A stretch of DNA of 64,000 nt. It comes from Puffinus mauretanicus (Eukaryota; Chordata; Aves; Procellariiformes; Procellariidae). Below the pieces are notes generated by a model that made no database searches, was not told where the DNA came from, and saw nothing but the letters and a program-made list of their open reading frames with translations. Made by a program: the position numbers and the translations under genes. Position 1 is the first letter of the stretch, and each line of letters opens with the position of its first letter. Shown piece by piece: positions 52,301 to 56,225 of this stretch. The stretch covers positions 1,736,001-1,800,000 of the forward strand of contig JAJKFH010000102.1 of NCBI GenBank assembly GCA_023333565.1. The letters run 5' to 3'.

Positions 52301-54536
52301 TGCCGCAAAGCCAGGCACGACTTGGGGAGCAGCACAGGGCGACTTAGCCTTGGGTCACTTAACTGTGATTGAACCCAGCTGGTGTTTAAAAGCCTCTGGT
52401 TTTGTGTCCCCAAAATGTCCCTGTGTAATCTATGGAGCAGGTCCGTTTTCTGCTGATCTACTCCGTTTGGTCCTCCGGCCAATGTGTTCTTCTACTCAAA
52501 TTTCATTTGAAAAGGGCAACTTTTGTGTTTTAGTTGAATCCATGAGTGAATTTGAAACACCAGGGATTAATTTAGCTGTTGGTCTGGTTTCAGTACCAGG
52601 GGAGAAAAGCTCTTTTTCTATTGTTTATTCTTTATTCTTGTACATGAATAAGTTCCAAATTGTGCAAAGTGACGTAACTCTTTTCTCAATAGTAAAGGGC
52701 TATCACATTATAACCAAACACATCAGAAAAGGATTTGGTCAGAGGTTGCCTGCCTGTAATCCCTGCACTTGTATTCAGTGGTGAAAACAGCAGAAAGGAC
52801 GGGCTGGCTTCTTAATGCCATAGATTTGAAGGCCAAAAGGTATTTCCATGCAGTATTTGCCCTGGGCACGGAAAGTCAATTTTGCACAGTTTGAAATTAT
52901 CAGAAGTTGGATTTTATTCTGTGTAACTTCTGCATACTTTTTGCGAAAGCGCTTTGCTGAGGAAGGGCTAGATCAGCCAAGAATAAAATTGATGGCAAAG
53001 TTTCCTGAGACCCCCGTGGATAAAGTCAGCACGACTCTTGGTAATTTTGTGGGCTGTATTGGTGAGCACATCTGCAAGGGTCTTACTGGCAATTTTTGAA
53101 TATAAAAGATTTTCTCAATCTCAGGAAAGGGCTTGAGCTGACTTTGATCGGTTTATCGGACATATCTCATCCTGAAACTGGATGGCAGTGTTGTCTCCTC
53201 TCCAGACCAACCCGCTGTCCTGCGCAGACAGACCTATCCCAGCTCCAGAGAAGCTGCCCCACAACAACTTTTTCCAACGGCGGTGCTGACATTTTTAATC
53301 CTTAAAGGATTTAACTTGCCTAAATCAACTTAACAAGGTGAAGTTTTTAAAAACTGGGTTTGCTGAGAGCTGTTAGCCTCCTGGTGGGCTGCCGGGGTGG
53401 GCTGCACTGCTGGCGGGGAGCTTTCCAGCAGCGACCGTGCCGGAGGAGCCGCTCGTGCACACCAACACACACGCAGGTGTGGGTGCCCTGCAAACCCACA
53501 TCCAAAAAGGTGCATCAAGATTCCCTGCATGTGCACTAGCACCCGGACCCAAATGCAGCGCATGCACAAAACATGGCTGTTTATGCTTTGTATCGCAGCT
53601 CAGCTTTTCATTCCTACGCTCCAGAGTGCTAGGAAGGGCTATTTCGCCCTTTGTAGTAAGGTGGAGCAGGAACAAGCAAGAAAAGGTGCCGTGGCCTCTT
53701 TCCTCTATTCAGCCTCCCCCCACTAACATCTGCACACATGAATAAACATGCATATGTGTATTACCCAGGCTGCGTATGTGCGCACGAAGGCTTTTTGCAG
53801 CCATCAGTGTACCAGACCAGCGCAAGGGATCAGAGCTTCAGCTTCAGTGCAAATCTTGCACTGCACAATGTGGATCTTGTGCGTGTCAAAGAGATGCATC
53901 TTCTCTCAAACACCTCCCACGGCCAGATCCCGACCAGTGCTATGTATCCCCAGGGTGTCCCCAGCAGGCTGCAAACCAGCAGCGTCTGCTGGAACCGCTC
54001 TGCTAAACTGGGGAGCTGCTAAACTGGGGCCGCTGATGATTGCCTCCATGGCTGAATCTCCACAAGTTGCACCAGCAGGGTGCAACGGTATCTTTAAACT
54101 GGTTTTGCCTTCTGCTGCCCAGTGCATTAAGCAGAGCATTAATAGATATCAAAGTGCTTAACTAAAGCAGATGAGTATCATTGCTCTGCTTGACAGACGG
54201 GAAAAAAGCGCTAGACCTGGGAACTGAATTGTGGCTCCCGTGCCCCTGTCCTTCCCCAGGAGCCATTGTAAGGAAACGCCATCCACTGCAGCGACGTGCC
54301 TTGCCGGAGGAGCCTGCACCCGCAGTGCCTGCCACCGCCGGGGAGGCACTCCCACCCGCCCGCCCGTGCCCACGGCATTGCCCACTCCATGCCAGAAACG
54401 CCCCATGCCGGAGAGAGGGAAACACTTACGTCTCCAGTGGGATCTTCGTCTGGGCCCTTGTGGAGGGCAGGAGGCAGAAGAGCCAGAGCATCATCCACGG
54501 GACGGCCCAGGGCCCCATCCTCCATGTGCCAACCAT
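1276..54536 (-). CDS. CACNA2D4: CACNA2D4 (alpha2delta-4), locus span of coding exons 1-21, 3' part outside window
   Basis: Voltage-gated calcium channel auxiliary subunit alpha2delta-4. Family knowledge: alpha2delta proteins are extracellular, membrane-anchored glycoproteins that increase surface expression of CaV1/CaV2 channels, and alpha2delta-4 acts at photoreceptor synapses. Seen here: 21 exons with GT/AG junctions and compatible phases that splice to 644 codons plus 2 nt. Their order is signal peptide, VWA_N, VWA with DVSGS, then the start of the Cache/VGCC_alpha2 region. The paralog choice rests on signature segments such as [22 protein letters not shown] and [14 protein letters not shown], which agree with vertebrate alpha2delta-4 better than with alpha2delta-3. 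N-glycosylation sequons occur at YNSS, VNTT and GNTS. The remaining roughly 490 residues must lie left of position 1. No frameshift or internal stop was found in the exons. Confidence 0.95.
1460..1527 (-). CDS. CACNA2D4: CACNA2D4 exon 20
   Basis: Residues 607-629 plus one base of Gly630; 68 bp. Completes Ser607, then [20 protein letters not shown] and EE. NTS is an N-glycosylation sequon. The acceptor is at 1528-1529 and the donor gtaggt at 1454-1459. Confidence 0.96.
1528..2206 (-). other. CACNA2D4 intron 19
   Basis: A 679-bp AT-rich intron between exons 19 and 20. No repeat or RNA gene is seen. Confidence 0.85.
2207..2268 (-). CDS. CACNA2D4: CACNA2D4 exon 19
   Basis: Residues 587-606 plus two bases of Ser607; 62 bp. 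Reads [20 protein letters not shown]. The acceptor is at 2269-2270 and the donor gtgagc at 2201-2206. Exons 19-21 have split codons at both or one end, and the phases match. Confidence 0.96.
2269..6414 (-). other. CACNA2D4 intron 18
   Basis: Contains a GC-richer block at about 2400-2760 and 3180-3960 whose open frames have no recognisable product. It also holds an ancient CR1 remnant at about 4690-5000, listed separately. Confidence 0.85.
4690..5000 (+). repeat. Ancient CR1-like LINE fragment (reverse transcriptase region)
   Basis: The stretch at 4720-4900 parallels the CR1 segment that in intact elements encodes a D-x-x-Y-L-D-F-x-K-A-F-D-T-V-x-H pattern: GTATCTGGGTTTATATAAAG, then CACTTGAAACAGCTTCTCAT. 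It is heavily mutated with no open reading frame and is antisense to CACNA2D4. The boundaries are approximate and the identification is from memory of CR1 consensus sequences. Confidence 0.5.
6415..6486 (-). CDS. CACNA2D4: CACNA2D4 exon 18
   Basis: Residues 563-586; 72 bp, phase 0 at both ends. Reads [20 protein letters not shown] then a residue pair ending in DKG. The acceptor is at 6487-6488 and the donor gtaaga at 6409-6414. Confidence 0.95.
6487..10022 (-). other. CACNA2D4 intron 17
   Basis: A 3.5-kb intron. It contains T-rich runs (6596-6606, 8784-8796) and no identifiable element. Confidence 0.85.
10023..10109 (-). CDS. CACNA2D4: CACNA2D4 exon 17
   Basis: Residues 534-562; 87 bp, phase 0 at both ends. 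Reads [20 protein letters not shown] then VEWEDQDEI. The join to exon 18 gives EIL-RTAMI. The acceptor is at 10110-10111 and the donor gtgagt at 10017-10022. Confidence 0.95.
10110..11533 (-). other. CACNA2D4 intron 16
   Basis: Contains an A-rich stretch at about 10125-10150 and a degenerate CA/TA-type dinucleotide stretch at about 11351-11384. Nothing else is seen. Confidence 0.85.
11534..11608 (-). CDS. CACNA2D4: CACNA2D4 exon 16 (Cache region)
   Basis: Residues 509-533; 75 bp, phase 0 at both ends. Reads [20 protein letters not shown] then DLRPL. The G-Y-x-F-x-x-x-N-N-G-Y-x-L-x-H-P-D-L-R-P pattern is the Cache domain signature. The acceptor is at 11609-11610 and the donor gtatgt at 11528-11533. 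Confidence 0.97.
11609..14050 (-). other. CACNA2D4 intron 15
   Basis: A 2.4-kb intron with a short G run at 13404-13411. No exon, repeat family or RNA gene is recognised. Confidence 0.85.
14051..14131 (-). CDS. CACNA2D4: CACNA2D4 exon 15 (Cache region)
   Basis: Residues 482-508; 81 bp, phase 0 at both ends. Reads [20 protein letters not shown] then KLAPRYK. The [11 protein letters not shown] core is characteristic of Cache domains. The acceptor is at 14132-14133 and the donor gtaag at 14046-14050. Confidence 0.97.
14132..15458 (-). other. CACNA2D4 intron 14
   Basis: Largely occupied by an ancient CR1-like fragment (14640-15195), listed separately. Nothing else is seen. Confidence 0.85.
14640..15195 (+). 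repeat. Ancient CR1-like LINE 3' fragment
   Basis: The order of degraded segments follows a CR1 3' end. There is a part resembling 'ACAGCAGGAAGGTGAGGCCA', then a 'TTTTTAACAGAGAGTGAG' part, and near the end GATCTCTTCCAGCCTGAAAC followed by TATGGGTCTGTGAA. The last resembles the CR1 tail (ATGATCTCTTCCAACCTGAA... TCTATGAA). It is antisense to CACNA2D4. Boundaries are approximate. Confidence 0.55.
15459..15536 (-). CDS. CACNA2D4: CACNA2D4 exon 14 (Cache region)
   Basis: Residues 456-481; 78 bp, phase 0 at both ends. Reads [20 protein letters not shown] then SKKNET. The [14 protein letters not shown] segment is typical of the first Cache strand in alpha2delta. The acceptor is at 15537-15538 and the donor gtgagt at 15453-15458. 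Confidence 0.96.
15537..18595 (-). other. CACNA2D4 intron 13
   Basis: A 3.1-kb intron. A degenerate tetranucleotide tract is listed separately. No other element is recognised. Confidence 0.85.
16837..16880. repeat. Degenerate (GAAT/GATG)n tetranucleotide microsatellite
   Basis: Repeated ATGAATGA/GGATGAA units with interruptions over about 44 bp in intron 13. Confidence 0.7.
18596..18729 (-). CDS. CACNA2D4: CACNA2D4 exon 13 (VWA end, Cache linker)
   Basis: Residues 411-455; 134 bp. Starts with two bases completing Gly411, then [40 protein letters not shown] and MDSA. The YLHVLSRPM motif marks the VWA-to-Cache transition throughout the family. The acceptor is at 18730-18731 and the donor gtaagg at 18590-18595. 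Confidence 0.97.
18730..20806 (-). other. CACNA2D4 intron 12
   Basis: A 2.1-kb intron. No repeat or exon is recognised. Confidence 0.85.
20807..20885 (-). CDS. CACNA2D4: CACNA2D4 exon 12 (VWA)
   Basis: Residues 385-410 plus one base of Gly411; 79 bp. Reads [20 protein letters not shown] then IACNNK, the last strand and helix of the VWA fold. The acceptor is at 20886-20887. The donor is gtgctg at 20801-20806, a weak consensus, but the phase and the downstream GYYTQIS join support it. Confidence 0.95.
20886..21953 (-). other. CACNA2D4 intron 11
   Basis: A 1.1-kb intron holding a short old CR1 fragment (21494-21565), listed separately. Confidence 0.85.
21494..21565 (-). repeat. CR1 LINE 3' fragment, reverse orientation
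   Basis: Reads GGGCTGGAAGGCACCTAGAG, then AGGTTGTCTGGGCCAATCCC. This matches the reverse-strand CR1 tail (GGTTGGAAGGGACCTC...AGGTCATCTAGTCCAACCCC). The element is therefore on the minus strand, in sense with CACNA2D4. It is short and mutated. Confidence 0.7.
21954..22067 (-). CDS. CACNA2D4: CACNA2D4 exon 11 (VWA)
   Basis: Residues 347-384; 114 bp, phase 0 at both ends. Reads [20 protein letters not shown] then [18 protein letters not shown]. The Asp of LITDG is the final MIDAS-type Asp of the VWA fold. The acceptor is at 22068-22069. The donor is gtttgt at 21948-21953, a non-optimal donor facing the 1.1-kb intron 11. The exon lies at the far side of the 9.6-kb intron 10. Confidence 0.96.
26315..26405. 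repeat. AT/TG-rich simple sequence
   Basis: Two TATATATG-type clusters (about 26330-26345 and 26378-26402) flank a non-repetitive core. They are low-complexity alternating purine-pyrimidine tracts. Confidence 0.6.
28696..28700. repeat. Target-site duplication, left copy (AGGTC)
   Basis: The 5 bases immediately before the LTR's TGT end. Identical to 29267-29271. Confidence 0.9.
28701..29266 (+). mobile_element. Solo LTR of an avian endogenous retrovirus (ERVL-type)
   Basis: Begins TGTCCTGGCTGGGATAGAG and ends GGGTTAAACCACAACA, so the ends are TG...CA. A perfect 5-bp duplication AGGTC flanks it (28696-28700 and 29267-29271), proving insertion boundaries. Internally there is a TATA-like box in CAGTATATAAATAGGAGG (about 28971-28988) and an AATAAA-like ATTAAA signal at about 29117-29122. 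There are also homopolymer C and G runs (29093-29102, 29191-29205). No retroviral genes adjoin it, so it is a solo LTR left by recombination between two LTRs. It lies antisense to CACNA2D4. The 5-bp duplication and sequence type fit ERVL. Confidence 0.88.
28810..28864 (+). repeat. Tandem array inside the LTR (about 10-12 bp unit)
   Basis: About five imperfect copies of a TTAGGACTTC / TAAGGACTAC unit. From memory, related LTRs have a single AAGGACTT segment here. Confidence 0.75.
29267..29271. repeat. Target-site duplication, right copy (AGGTC)
   Basis: The 5 bases immediately after the LTR's ACA end. Identical to 28696-28700. Confidence 0.9.
29380..30190 (+). mobile_element. CR1 LINE, 5'-truncated 3' end
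   Basis: Carries the 3' end of CR1 ORF2 plus the 3' UTR and ends with the octamer-type tail GATTCTATGATTCTATGATT. The reading frame (about 29384-29956) is open with typical CR1 segments [31 protein letters not shown] and [10 protein letters not shown]. It ends at a single TAA at 29954-29956 where relatives have CAG. The frame then continues to a natural-looking stop near 30103. The element is truncated at its 5' end, so it has lost its reverse transcriptase core, and it is antisense to CACNA2D4. Its good preservation suggests a moderately young copy. Confidence 0.93.
29384..29956 (+). pseudogene. CR1 ORF2 C-terminal remnant
   Basis: About 190 codons of CR1 ORF2, downstream of the reverse transcriptase catalytic core. 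The premature TAA cuts off the final part ([16 protein letters not shown]... [13 protein letters not shown]). It is not a host gene. Confidence 0.9.
31649..31738 (-). CDS. CACNA2D4: CACNA2D4 exon 10 (VWA, third-loop region)
   Basis: Residues 317-346; 90 bp, phase 0 at both ends. Reads [20 protein letters not shown] then [10 protein letters not shown]. The AKG-V-G-T segment aligns with AKGIT of alpha2delta-1, whose Thr is a MIDAS ligand. Here Gly occupies that column and Thr follows it. The acceptor is at 31739-31740 and the donor gtaaga at 31643-31648. Confidence 0.96.
31739..32950 (-). other. CACNA2D4 intron 9
   Basis: A 1.2-kb intron. No repeat or exon is recognised. Confidence 0.85.
32951..33025 (-). 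CDS. CACNA2D4: CACNA2D4 exon 9 (VWA)
   Basis: Residues 292-316; 75 bp, phase 0 at both ends. Reads [20 protein letters not shown] then RDNRE, matching vertebrate alpha2delta-4 almost exactly from memory. The acceptor is at 33026-33027 and the donor gtgagt at 32945-32950. Confidence 0.97.
33026..34626 (-). other. CACNA2D4 intron 8
   Basis: Contains a short TATGC pentamer tract (34296-34313). Nothing else is seen. Confidence 0.85.
34296..34313. repeat. Short (TATGC)n tract
   Basis: About three and a half tandem copies of TATGC. Confidence 0.75.
34627..34777 (-). CDS. CACNA2D4: CACNA2D4 exon 8 (VWA domain, MIDAS)
   Basis: Residues 241-291; 151 bp. Starts with the last base of Trp241, then [25 protein letters not shown] is the DxSxS metal-ion-dependent adhesion site motif of VWA domains. 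In the family it coordinates a divalent cation and supports trafficking of the channel complex. Then [13 protein letters not shown], a diagnostic alpha2delta-4 stretch, and [11 protein letters not shown]. The acceptor is at 34778-34779 and the donor gtaagt at 34621-34626. Confidence 0.98.
34778..35363 (-). other. CACNA2D4 intron 7
   Basis: A 586-bp intron. No feature is seen. Confidence 0.85.
35364..35424 (-). CDS. CACNA2D4: CACNA2D4 exon 7 (VWA_N end, ligand-pocket loop)
   Basis: Residues 221-240 plus two bases of Trp241; 61 bp. Reads [20 protein letters not shown]. In alpha2delta-1 and -2 the equivalent position is an RRR motif needed for gabapentin binding. Here it is R-N-R-G, as expected for the alpha2delta-3/-4 branch. 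The acceptor is at 35425-35426 and the donor gtaaga at 35358-35363. Confidence 0.95.
35425..36459 (-). other. CACNA2D4 intron 6
   Basis: A 1.0-kb, relatively GC-rich intron. The long open frames are compositional and no exon is recognised. Confidence 0.85.
36460..36591 (-). CDS. CACNA2D4: CACNA2D4 exon 6 (VWA_N)
   Basis: Residues 177-220 plus one base of Gly221; 132 bp. Reads [18 protein letters not shown], then [21 protein letters not shown]. The [15 protein letters not shown] core is a hallmark of the family, immediately before the ligand-pocket region. The acceptor is at 36592-36593 and the donor gt at 36458-36459 (gtaaaa). Confidence 0.96.
36592..38833 (-). other. CACNA2D4 intron 5
   Basis: A 2.2-kb intron with a short TCC triplet tract (37582-37599). 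The sequence near 38580-38640 vaguely resembles a CR1 fragment but is too weak to call. Confidence 0.85.
37582..37599. repeat. Short (TCC)n tract
   Basis: Six tandem TCC units. Confidence 0.8.
38834..38996 (-). CDS. CACNA2D4: CACNA2D4 exon 5 (VWA_N)
   Basis: Residues 123-176 plus one base of Asp177; 163 bp. Opens [18 protein letters not shown] and ends [13 protein letters not shown] is an N-glycosylation sequon. The acceptor is at 38997-38998 and the donor gtaatg at 38828-38833. The single base left at the end joins exon 6 to give Asp (DPDILNG). Confidence 0.95.
38997..40608 (-). other. CACNA2D4 intron 4
   Basis: A 1.6-kb intron. No feature is seen. Confidence 0.85.
40609..40668 (-). CDS. 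CACNA2D4: CACNA2D4 exon 4
   Basis: Residues 103-122; 60 bp, phase 0 at both ends. Reads [23 protein letters not shown] is an N-glycosylation sequon. The acceptor AG is at 40669-40670 and the donor gtaagt at 40603-40608. A competing AG two bases further inside the exon would break the frame, so the upstream AG was chosen. Confidence 0.93.
40669..42150 (-). other. CACNA2D4 intron 3
   Basis: A 1.5-kb intron. No feature is seen. Confidence 0.85.
42151..42267 (-). CDS. CACNA2D4: CACNA2D4 exon 3 (start of VWA_N region)
   Basis: Residues 64-102; 117 bp, phase 0 at both ends. Begins [20 protein letters not shown] and ends [10 protein letters not shown], a charged, probably helical segment at the start of the VWA_N domain. 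The acceptor is at 42268-42269 and the donor gt at 42149-42150 (gtacga), a slightly weak donor. Confidence 0.95.
42268..49037 (-). other. CACNA2D4 intron 2 (about 6.8 kb)
   Basis: Contains A-rich runs (43219-43231, about 44278-44302) and no recognised exon or interspersed repeat. Confidence 0.85.
49038..49119 (-). CDS. CACNA2D4: CACNA2D4 exon 2
   Basis: Residues 36-63; 82 bp. The first base completes the Thr36 codon. Reads [13 protein letters not shown] then [10 protein letters not shown], the conserved N-terminal segment of mature alpha2. The acceptor AG is at 49120-49121 and the donor gtaggc at 49032-49037. The exon ends in phase 0, as the next exon requires. Confidence 0.95.
49120..54429 (-). 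other. CACNA2D4 intron 1 (about 5.3 kb)
   Basis: Contains a polypyrimidine tract (50425-50453) and a purine-rich G/A block (about 51530-51600). No exon is recognised. Confidence 0.85.
50425..50453. repeat. Polypyrimidine run (T-C-T homopolymers)
   Basis: Consecutive T, C and T homopolymer blocks forming about 29 uninterrupted pyrimidines on the + strand in intron 1. Confidence 0.85.
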
Positions 54537-54850
54537 CAGCAAGGGGACCGGCCGGCGGGATGCGGGGGCTCCCCACCCTTCCTGCTGCCCCGGGGGGGGT
54601 CCCGCACGGCCCCCGCCATGCTGCCGGGCCAGGTGCCCTGCAGCTGTGGGGCTGAGCCCCGGGGTGACCCCGTCTGCCTCCGCCCTGGGGATGTCGCTCC
54701 TGCTGCTGGGCGCCGTCAGGTCTCTGGCGCCAGGCGGGCGGCCAAAAACCCACTGGGGAGCCTCGTTGGCAGGCACCCGTGGGTGCGGTGTGTCTCCGCG
54801 CCCCCAGGAGTGGCCGCGCCGGGAGGGAGCTCCGCGCCGGGAGCTGCTGC
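54240..54850 (-). promoter_or_regulatory. GC/CpG-rich block over CACNA2D4 exon 1 and proximal 5' flank
   Basis: GC content and CpG dinucleotides rise sharply against the surrounding DNA, as in vertebrate CpG-rich promoters. It spans the start codon and about 300 bp upstream of it. No TATA box is evident in the minus direction. The transcription start cannot be placed from sequence alone. Confidence 0.6.
54430..54536 (-). CDS. CACNA2D4: CACNA2D4 exon 1: signal peptide
   Basis: Codes for residues 1-35 plus two bases of Thr36. The N-terminus has a tryptophan/leucine-rich hydrophobic stretch (about residues 8-23, [14 protein letters not shown]) followed by PSTRAQ, so signal peptidase cleavage after Ala28 is likely. 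Mature protein would begin near QTKIPLET, matching the family's Q-A-K-I-P-L-E-T start. The donor gtaagt lies at 54424-54429. The start is uncertain. The ATG at 54536 has C at -3 and G at +4. An in-frame ATG at 54518 has a stronger context (A at -3, G at +4) and still leaves a complete signal peptide. The frame also stays open upstream to an ATG at 54776 through very GC-rich sequence. Confidence 0.8.
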
Positions 54851-54857
54851 AGCTACA

Positions 54858-54945
54858 TAATCCCCGCCAGCCCCTTAATCCCCTCGCCGAGCAGCAGCAG
54901 CCGCAGATTTAGGGAAGTGGAGTGGGATAAAATCACCCAGGATTA
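54858..54945 (-). promoter_or_regulatory. Cluster of three CRX/OTX2-type motifs upstream of CACNA2D4
   Basis: TAATCC occurs at 54858-54863 and 54876-54881, and its reverse complement GGATTA at 54940-54945. This is 320-410 bp upstream of the chosen start codon. TAATCC is the core bound by the photoreceptor homeodomain proteins CRX and OTX2. CACNA2D4 is used in photoreceptors and causes cone dysfunction when mutated in humans, so the context is coherent. Binding is inferred. Confidence 0.5.
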
Positions 54946-56184
54946 CTCTGATTCCTGAAGACGGGTCTCGGCTTCTCCAGCCGGAGGTCAGGCCGTGCCT
55001 GCTTTAAAATGGTCGTATCCACACCCCTGAACCCCCTCCCCCCGCCCCGACCTTTGCTCTCTGTCCATCAGGTCTCCCTGTTGCACCGCAGGATGCTGGC
55101 AGGTCACCCTGGCACCATCTCTTCCCTGCTGGGGACCCGGGGTTGGGACCAAGAGCGTGGGGCACGTGGCAGGCTCCTGCAGGCACCAGCGGGTTCGTGC
55201 CGTGCCACCGCCTGGCGCTGAGGTTTGCAGAGGACCGACGAGGTCGGGCAGAGACCTTGAGAGGATCCAGCACAGGTCCTGCAGAGGTGCTCGTCCTCCA
55301 AGCCATGTCTGAGGACCTCACACAGGCGAGAGGAGAGGAGAGAAAATGGGCAGTGAGAAGCAAAAATGGCATGAAAAAAAGGACTCTGCCAGTTAACTGA
55401 TCGCCTCCTAATGTGAGCGATTATTTATTAATAGTCGAACCTCTCTGCTGGGGCAACATTCAATTGAGATTGCCATCCCCTCATCTGTGTCTGGAGACCA
55501 ATGAATCAAAGGAGCCCAATGGCTGAACTTGATGAATAGCAGCAAGTAGCAAACTGCACGCTCGGATGAGGAGCATGCTATATAAGCTCATTATCGTCAC
55601 GAGAAGTATGAATTATAAATAACTATAGATACAGCAGCGGAAAGATTATAAATGACTAGAGTGGCCTGTTGAACAGCTTGACTCTATGGCTATGGATTAA
55701 CCCATTTATTAGAGTATATTCCAATCATCTTTCGCACCTTTACAAATGGCTTATTTAATATAAAATGCAAAGCCACGCTAGATCGTTAGGTTTCTTGTAA
55801 GGATGTGGAGGGGGAAACTGGCTGTCAAAGCACGGAAGTAAAACTAAGGCACGTCTTATAGACGTGCTACTGAGTGCAACATTGGTGCCGCACATTAAAT
55901 GGGATAATAGAAGCGGCAGAGGAAACACAGAGAAGAGAATAAAACTGTGAAACGTGGAATAGAGGTTAAATTGTATGATGAAGAGGCTGAAAGCCCGGGG
56001 TGAGCAATTAAGTAATTACAGGAATAACTCACCTCAGGGTAGGATGGTTTCATCATTTATTACAATCTTTACTCCAGACTGAGCATCTTTTTTGAAGTTA
56101 CAATATTCTTCAAGCAGAGGTTCTGGGCCTGAAGGGCGGAAATTTCCAGATGATGTTCTCAAGTCTGTGCAAAGAGTTACACGG

Positions 56185-56225
56185 GAGGGTTGAAATGGTT
56201 CTTTCTGACCTTAAAATGTACCAAA
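56185..56225 (+). repeat. Possible old CR1 tail
   Basis: GAAATGGTTCTTTCTGACCT followed by TAAAATGTACC resembles the CR1 tail AATGGTCCCTTCTGACCTTAAAATCTATG. It is short, so this is a weak call. Confidence 0.35.

Noticed and set aside
54181..54912. 243-codon + strand open frame across exon 1
   Set aside because: It is antisense to the signal-peptide exon inside the CpG-rich block. Overlapping long frames on both strands there reflect GC composition.
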